Of a stretch of 9,669 nt of DNA, positions 6,890-9,669 are shown in pieces (the first letter of the stretch is position 1; every line of letters starts with the position of its first letter). Source of the DNA: Acidimicrobiales bacterium. GTDB lineage: Bacteria; Actinomycetota; Acidimicrobiia; Acidimicrobiales; SHLQ01. A model generated the notes under the pieces. It was not told the DNA's origin. It was given only the letters and a program-made list of their open reading frames with translations, and ran no database searches. The stretch lies in NCBI GenBank assembly GCA_013002375.1, contig JABDJW010000385.1, positions 1 through 9,669 of the forward strand, in the 5' to 3' direction. The translations under genes were made by a program, and so were the position numbers.

Positions 6890-8171
6890 CGAAGGTGTGC
6901 TCCTCGCTCGCGAGCTGCAGCACGACCTGCAACAACACATTGGCTCCGGCCTCGAGATCGTCGGGGGTGGTGTACTCGCCCGGATTGTGGCTGAGACCAT
7001 CTTGGCTCGGCGTGAAGACCATTGCGGTCGGGCAGATCCGGGCCAGCATCTGGGCGTCGTGGCCGGCACCCGACGGCATGCGCCGCACTGAATGCCCGAG
7101 GGTGGTTGCGGTGTGTTCGACCAGGTCGACGACGCGGGAGTCGAAGGTCACCGGCTCGAAGCGGGCCAGCTCGCGGGTCTCGACCGTGCAGCCCTCGGCC
7201 TCGGCCGTTGCGCGCAGGTACTCGGCAAAGCGCTGCTCGGCTTTTTGCAGCGTGCTCTCGTCGGTGTTGCGGAGATCGACGGTGAACGTGGCGCGGGCCG
7301 GTACCACGTTGACCAGGTTGGGCTGGAACTCGACCCGGCCGACGGTTGCGACCTGCGGGGGGCCGAGATCGAGGGCAAGCTCGCGGGCGAATGCGGCCGC
7401 CGCTGCGGCGACGAACCCCGGGTCACGGCGCAGGTGCATGGGTGTGGTGCCGGCGTGGTTGCTCTGGCCGGTGACGGTGACCTCTTGCCAGCTGATGCCC
7501 TGCACCCCGGTGACCGCACCGATCGTGGTCGCTTCGACTTCGAGGACCGGGCCCTGTTCGATGTGGAGCTCGACGAAGGCGTAGGGCGCCGCCGCGGGCA
7601 AGGGGGCCGCGCCGTCGTAGCCGATGCGGGTGAGTTCATCGCCGAGCACGGCGCCGTCGATCGCCTCGATGGTGAGTGCTTCTTCGACGGTCATGCCACC
7701 GACGTAGACCAGGCTGCCCAGCATGTCGGGGGCGAAGCGCGAACCCTCCTCGTCGGTGAAGAAGGCGACGGCCAGCGGGCGGTATGGCGTGATGCCGGCC
7801 GCTTTGATGACTTCGATGATCTCGAGCCCGGCCAGCACGCCGAGGTTGCCGTCGTAGCGGCCGCCGGTGCGGACGGTGTCGATGTGGCTGCCGCACATGA
7901 CCGGCGGACCATCGGTTTGTCCGGGCAGCACGCCGACGACGTTGCCGATGCCGTCGACGGTGACGGCGAGGCCGAGGTCGTGCATGGCCGCCACCACCAG
8001 ATCGCGGCCGGCTTTGTCTTCGTCGGTCAGGGCCAGGCGGGCGCAGCCTTCGGTGCCATCGATGGCGCCGATCGTGGCCAGGTCGGCCAGACGCCGGAGT
8101 AGCCGGGCGCGATCGATTCGCAGATCCGTGGTGTTGGGTACTGACAAGTCCACTCCGTAACGGTAGTGCAT
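6882..8171 (-). CDS. M20-family N-carbamoyl-L-amino-acid / allantoate amidohydrolase
   Basis: First gene of the operon, up to 429 residues. It belongs to the hydantoinase/carbamoylase family of dimetal amidases (HyuC, AllC), which remove carbamoyl or ureido groups. The metal ligands are all visible: H96 (GSHIDT), D107 (YDGNLG), E142 with catalytic E141 (TDEEGSRF), H203 (ELHIEQGPVLE) and H395 (GLSHNPGEYT). The dimer/substrate elements SNHAGTTPM (237-245), N288, R301 (VDLRNTDE) and GAGHDAQ (368-374) are also kept. The domain begins near residue 18, so the start is uncertain. The ATG at 8171 has no ribosome binding site. A TTG at 8147 has GGAG (8153-8156) 5 nt upstream and may be the true start, giving 421 residues; a GTG at 8153 is less likely. 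In the E. coli yge cluster the M20-type enzyme YgeY has the matching place. Whether the substrate is allantoate-like or another ureido acid cannot be read from sequence. Confidence 0.88.
   Translation of the reverse strand: MHYRYGVDLSVPNTTDLRIDRARLLRRLADLATIGAIDGTEGCARLALTDEDKAGRDLVVAAMHDLGLAVTVDGIGNVVGVLPGQTDGPPVMCGSHIDTVRTGGRYDGNLGVLAGLEIIEVIKAAGITPYRPLAVAFFTDEEGSRFAPDMLGSLVYVGGMTVEEALTIEAIDGAVLGDELTRIGYDGAAPLPAAAPYAFVELHIEQGPVLEVEATTIGAVTGVQGISWQEVTVTGQSNHAGTTPMHLRRDPGFVAAAAAAFARELALDLGPPQVATVGRVEFQPNLVNVVPARATFTVDLRNTDESTLQKAEQRFAEYLRATAEAEGCTVETRELARFEPVTFDSRVVDLVEHTATTLGHSVRRMPSGAGHDAQMLARICPTAMVFTPSQDGLSHNPGEYTTPDDLEAGANVLLQVVLQLASEEHTFDV
6900..6905 (-). promoter_or_regulatory. Ribosome binding site of the ygfK-like gene
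   Basis: GAGGAG read on the minus strand, 10 nt before the ATG at 6889 and inside the 3' end of the upstream amidohydrolase gene. It supports 6889 as the start rather than the in-frame ATG at 7069. Confidence 0.55.
8153..8156 (-). promoter_or_regulatory. Candidate ribosome binding site for an alternative TTG start
   Basis: GGAG read on the minus strand, 5 nt before the in-frame TTG at 8147. The ATG at 8171 has no comparable site. If used, this gives a protein 8 residues shorter that begins just before the conserved domain, and it lengthens the divergent control region to 64 bp. Confidence 0.35.
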
Positions 8172-8179
8172 TTGTACAA
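8172..8179. promoter_or_regulatory. Candidate operator TTGTACAA
   Basis: A perfect 8-bp palindrome directly before the ATG at 8171. The pattern (GT..AC inside T/A flanks) is like operators of GntR-family repressors that control catabolic operons, but no regulator gene is in the window. If the minus-strand -10 at 8185-8190 is right, the palindrome lies at the transcription start and binding would block the operon. It would be near the -35 position of the divergent gene. Confidence 0.35.
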
Positions 8180-8199
8180 TCTGTAAAGTAGCCGCCGAC

Positions 8200-8205
8200 T
8201 ACATT
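8200..8205 (+). promoter_or_regulatory. Candidate -10 element for a leaderless transcript
   Basis: TACATT fits the actinobacterial TANNNT -10 pattern. Its last base is 7 nt before the G of the GTG at 8212, the usual -10 to transcription-start distance, so the transcript may begin at the start codon. This would explain why no ribosome binding site precedes the gene. Confidence 0.35.
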
Positions 8206-8211
8206 CGCCCC

Positions 8212-9669
8212 GTGAGCGAGCCGACGGAAATCGATCCATCGTTGGTCGCAGAGCTGATGGAGCCGGTCGCGGATGTTGATTGGTCACAACTCTCCCACGC
8301 CTACGGGCCGGCGACCGACGTGCCCGACTTGTTGCGACTCTGGCTGGGCAACGATCAGCGCGATCCGGCAACGGCCGAGCTGGAACATCTCAACCTGGCC
8401 AACGAGTACGGCGACACCGTCGGTCGACGGGCGGAGAACAATCTCATCGGCTCGGTGTTTCACCAGGGAAGCCTCTACTCGGCATCGGCTCCCGTCGCCA
8501 CCGTGCTGTTGGCCGCGCTCGAGCGTCACCCGCTTGAAGCCGTGCGCATCAGCGCCATCCACCTGCTCGCCACCTGTCTCGCGTCGCATCACGATGGGTG
8601 GGAGGCCGACGGCTTCCACCCTGCCGTGCACGAGCGCCCCGATGTGTGGGCTGCGGCCGCGGCTGGTTGGCCATTGTTTCTCGAGCTGCTCGACCCTTCT
8701 GAGCCGCCCGAGATTCGCCTCATCACGGCCCGCGCCCTCCCCTGGCTCGACCGCCCCGAGGAGTGCACGGCAGCGATCGTCGCAGCGCTCGACAACCGCG
8801 ACGCCGACGACGACGTGACTCCGCTTCTGGTGCTGGCTCTGGGCACGTTGGCTCCCGGCACAGACTTCGAAGCCGAGCCGTTGGTCCGGTCGCTTCTCAC
8901 GGAGCCAGAGCCGTTGGGCCTGGCCGCCGCGATCGCGCTGGCTCGCCTGCGATGTCTCAATCCCGAGACCGATGCCGCAATCGTGGAACGGATCAGAGCG
9001 GCCTCGGACGCCGATGTCGGCCGATTCGGCAATCGAGACCGGGCGTGGTCCCATGCTCACGAGGGCGACCTGGGCGACCTGATCGCTGACGCGCTTGCGG
9101 CGGTCGGCCGACCGGACGACGGCGAGTCGGCTCTTCTACCGCTCGAGCACGGGTTGGCCCCTCGTTTCGCCGGTCAGCGGGCCCGCATCGCCCCGCTCGG
9201 AGCAGGGCGCTCCTTCGCATTGTTGCCGTTCGGCGACAAGCTGATTCATGTCGTGTCACTGGAGAGCCTCGGGGTTGTGCGCACCCTGCGCCGCCCAAAA
9301 GTGGCTGAGCTGGGATCCATCCCGACGCACGAGGTCGATTCGAGCCGCCGACAAGAGGCACCCGAGTTGCACGGAACGCCACCCGACTTGGCCGGGTTGC
9401 GCTTCTTGCGGATTCGGGCCTCGCCCGATGGCCGGTGGCTCGCTGCAGACTCAGCTGGCGTGGTCGCGGTATGGGATCTGCGCGACGCGAGCGAAACGCC
9501 GGTCGCGCTCTTGACTGGCTTTCTGCCCACCCGGGTCAACTTCGCTTGGTCGCCCGATAGTCGATGGTTGCTCACCGGCGAAGCACCCGATCTGCACCTC
9601 TGGGAGGCCGGCTACTGGGAGGGCCCCTCCGAGATCCACCGCGTGATCGGAGCATCGGATGTCGAGTGG
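8212..9669 (+). CDS. HEAT-repeat / WD40-like protein, partial
   Basis: An open frame of 486 codons with no stop, continuing past the right edge. The GTG at 8212 is chosen as the first start in frame after the control region; an ATG at 8257 is the alternative. The N-terminal part (VDWSQLSHAYGPATDVPDLL at 22-41, VFHQGSLYSASAPVATVLL at 82-100) matches a group of actinobacterial HEAT-like repeat proteins. These typically show an HxYG motif, then FHQG.YxAxAPA. Helical repeats appear to run to about residue 300. From about 318 the character changes to beta-rich WD40-type blades: ASPDGRWLAADSAGVVAVWD (403-422) and AWSPDSRWLLTGEAPDLHLW (445-464). No signal peptide, membrane segment or catalytic motif is seen. 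It is probably a protein-interaction scaffold. Divergent to the catabolic operon, it has no obvious metabolic link to it and could be a chance neighbour. Confidence 0.7.
   Translation, partial: MSEPTEIDPSLVAELMEPVADVDWSQLSHAYGPATDVPDLLRLWLGNDQRDPATAELEHLNLANEYGDTVGRRAENNLIGSVFHQGSLYSASAPVATVLLAALERHPLEAVRISAIHLLATCLASHHDGWEADGFHPAVHERPDVWAAAAAGWPLFLELLDPSEPPEIRLITARALPWLDRPEECTAAIVAALDNRDADDDVTPLLVLALGTLAPGTDFEAEPLVRSLLTEPEPLGLAAAIALARLRCLNPETDAAIVERIRAASDADVGRFGNRDRAWSHAHEGDLGDLIADALAAVGRPDDGESALLPLEHGLAPRFAGQRARIAPLGAGRSFALLPFGDKLIHVVSLESLGVVRTLRRPKVAELGSIPTHEVDSSRRQEAPELHGTPPDLAGLRFLRIRASPDGRWLAADSAGVVAVWDLRDASETPVALLTGFLPTRVNFAWSPDSRWLLTGEAPDLHLWEAGYWEGPSEIHRVIGASDVEW

Larger units (their letters stand above)
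8172..8211. promoter_or_regulatory. Divergent control region
   Basis: A 40-bp gap between the operon and the plus-strand HEAT/WD40 gene, AT-richer than its surroundings. It holds the TTGTACAA palindrome (8172-8179), a possible minus-strand -10 TACTTT (8185-8190), a possible plus-strand -10 TACATT (8200-8205) and a short imperfect dyad with GTAG/CTAC arms (8188-8202). No convincing -35 hexamer was found on either strand. Both genes must start here unless the operon has an internal promoter. Confidence 0.55.

Noticed and set aside
6890..7069. N-terminal extension of the YgfK-like protein from an ATG at 7069
   Set aside because: The extra 60 residues are an alternative-frame reading of the upstream amidohydrolase, and a good ribosome binding site precedes the ATG at 6889.
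8188..8202. Inverted repeat GTAG/CTAC as a terminator hairpin
   Set aside because: The arms are only 4 bp, no T-run follows, and it lies between two divergent starts where a terminator is not expected.

Overview
The window is high-GC DNA with very dense coding and start-stop overlaps between genes. This fits an actinobacterium (Actinomycetota), perhaps an Acidimicrobiia-type lineage. The HEAT-repeat protein at the right end is of a kind I know mainly from that phylum. The assignment rests on composition and protein resemblance only.

Positions 1-8171 hold one minus-strand operon of six genes, read right to left: (1) an M20-type N-carbamoyl-amino-acid/allantoate amidohydrolase (6882-8171); (2) a YgfK-like DHODH-ferredoxin oxidoreductase (5048-6889); (3) a nitrilase-fold N-carbamoyl-D-amino-acid hydrolase homologue (4113-5051); (4) a fused [2Fe-2S]/molybdopterin hydroxylase of the selenium-dependent xanthine dehydrogenase/XdhD group (1414-4116); (5) a shortened SsnA-type amidohydrolase (371-1423); (6) the first 118 codons of a probable PLP-dependent lyase (1-354, running off the window). 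Genes 1 to 5 overlap each other by 8, 4, 4 and 10 bp. Gene 6 follows after 16 bp.

The trio ygfK, xdhD-type and ssnA recalls the E. coli yge/ygf cluster, now linked to oxygen-independent purine/uric acid breakdown. Here the set differs: two carbamoyl-amide hydrolases stand where E. coli has YgeY and the carbamoyltransferase YgeW. YgfK lacks its internal FAD/NAD(P)H domain. The hydroxylase has no flavin domain, and SsnA has lost its N-terminal beta-sandwich segment. My inference is a variant purine (or related N-heterocycle) catabolic operon. The ring would be hydroxylated and reduced by the two redox enzymes, opened and deaminated by SsnA, stripped of carbamoyl groups by the two hydrolases, and finished by a PLP lyase.

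Positions 8172-8211 are a 40-bp divergent control region with a perfect TTGTACAA palindrome beside the operon start. On the plus strand an open frame runs from a GTG at 8212 to the window end without a stop. It encodes a HEAT-repeat protein followed by WD40-like blades. No tRNA, rRNA, mobile element, CRISPR array or clear terminator was seen.
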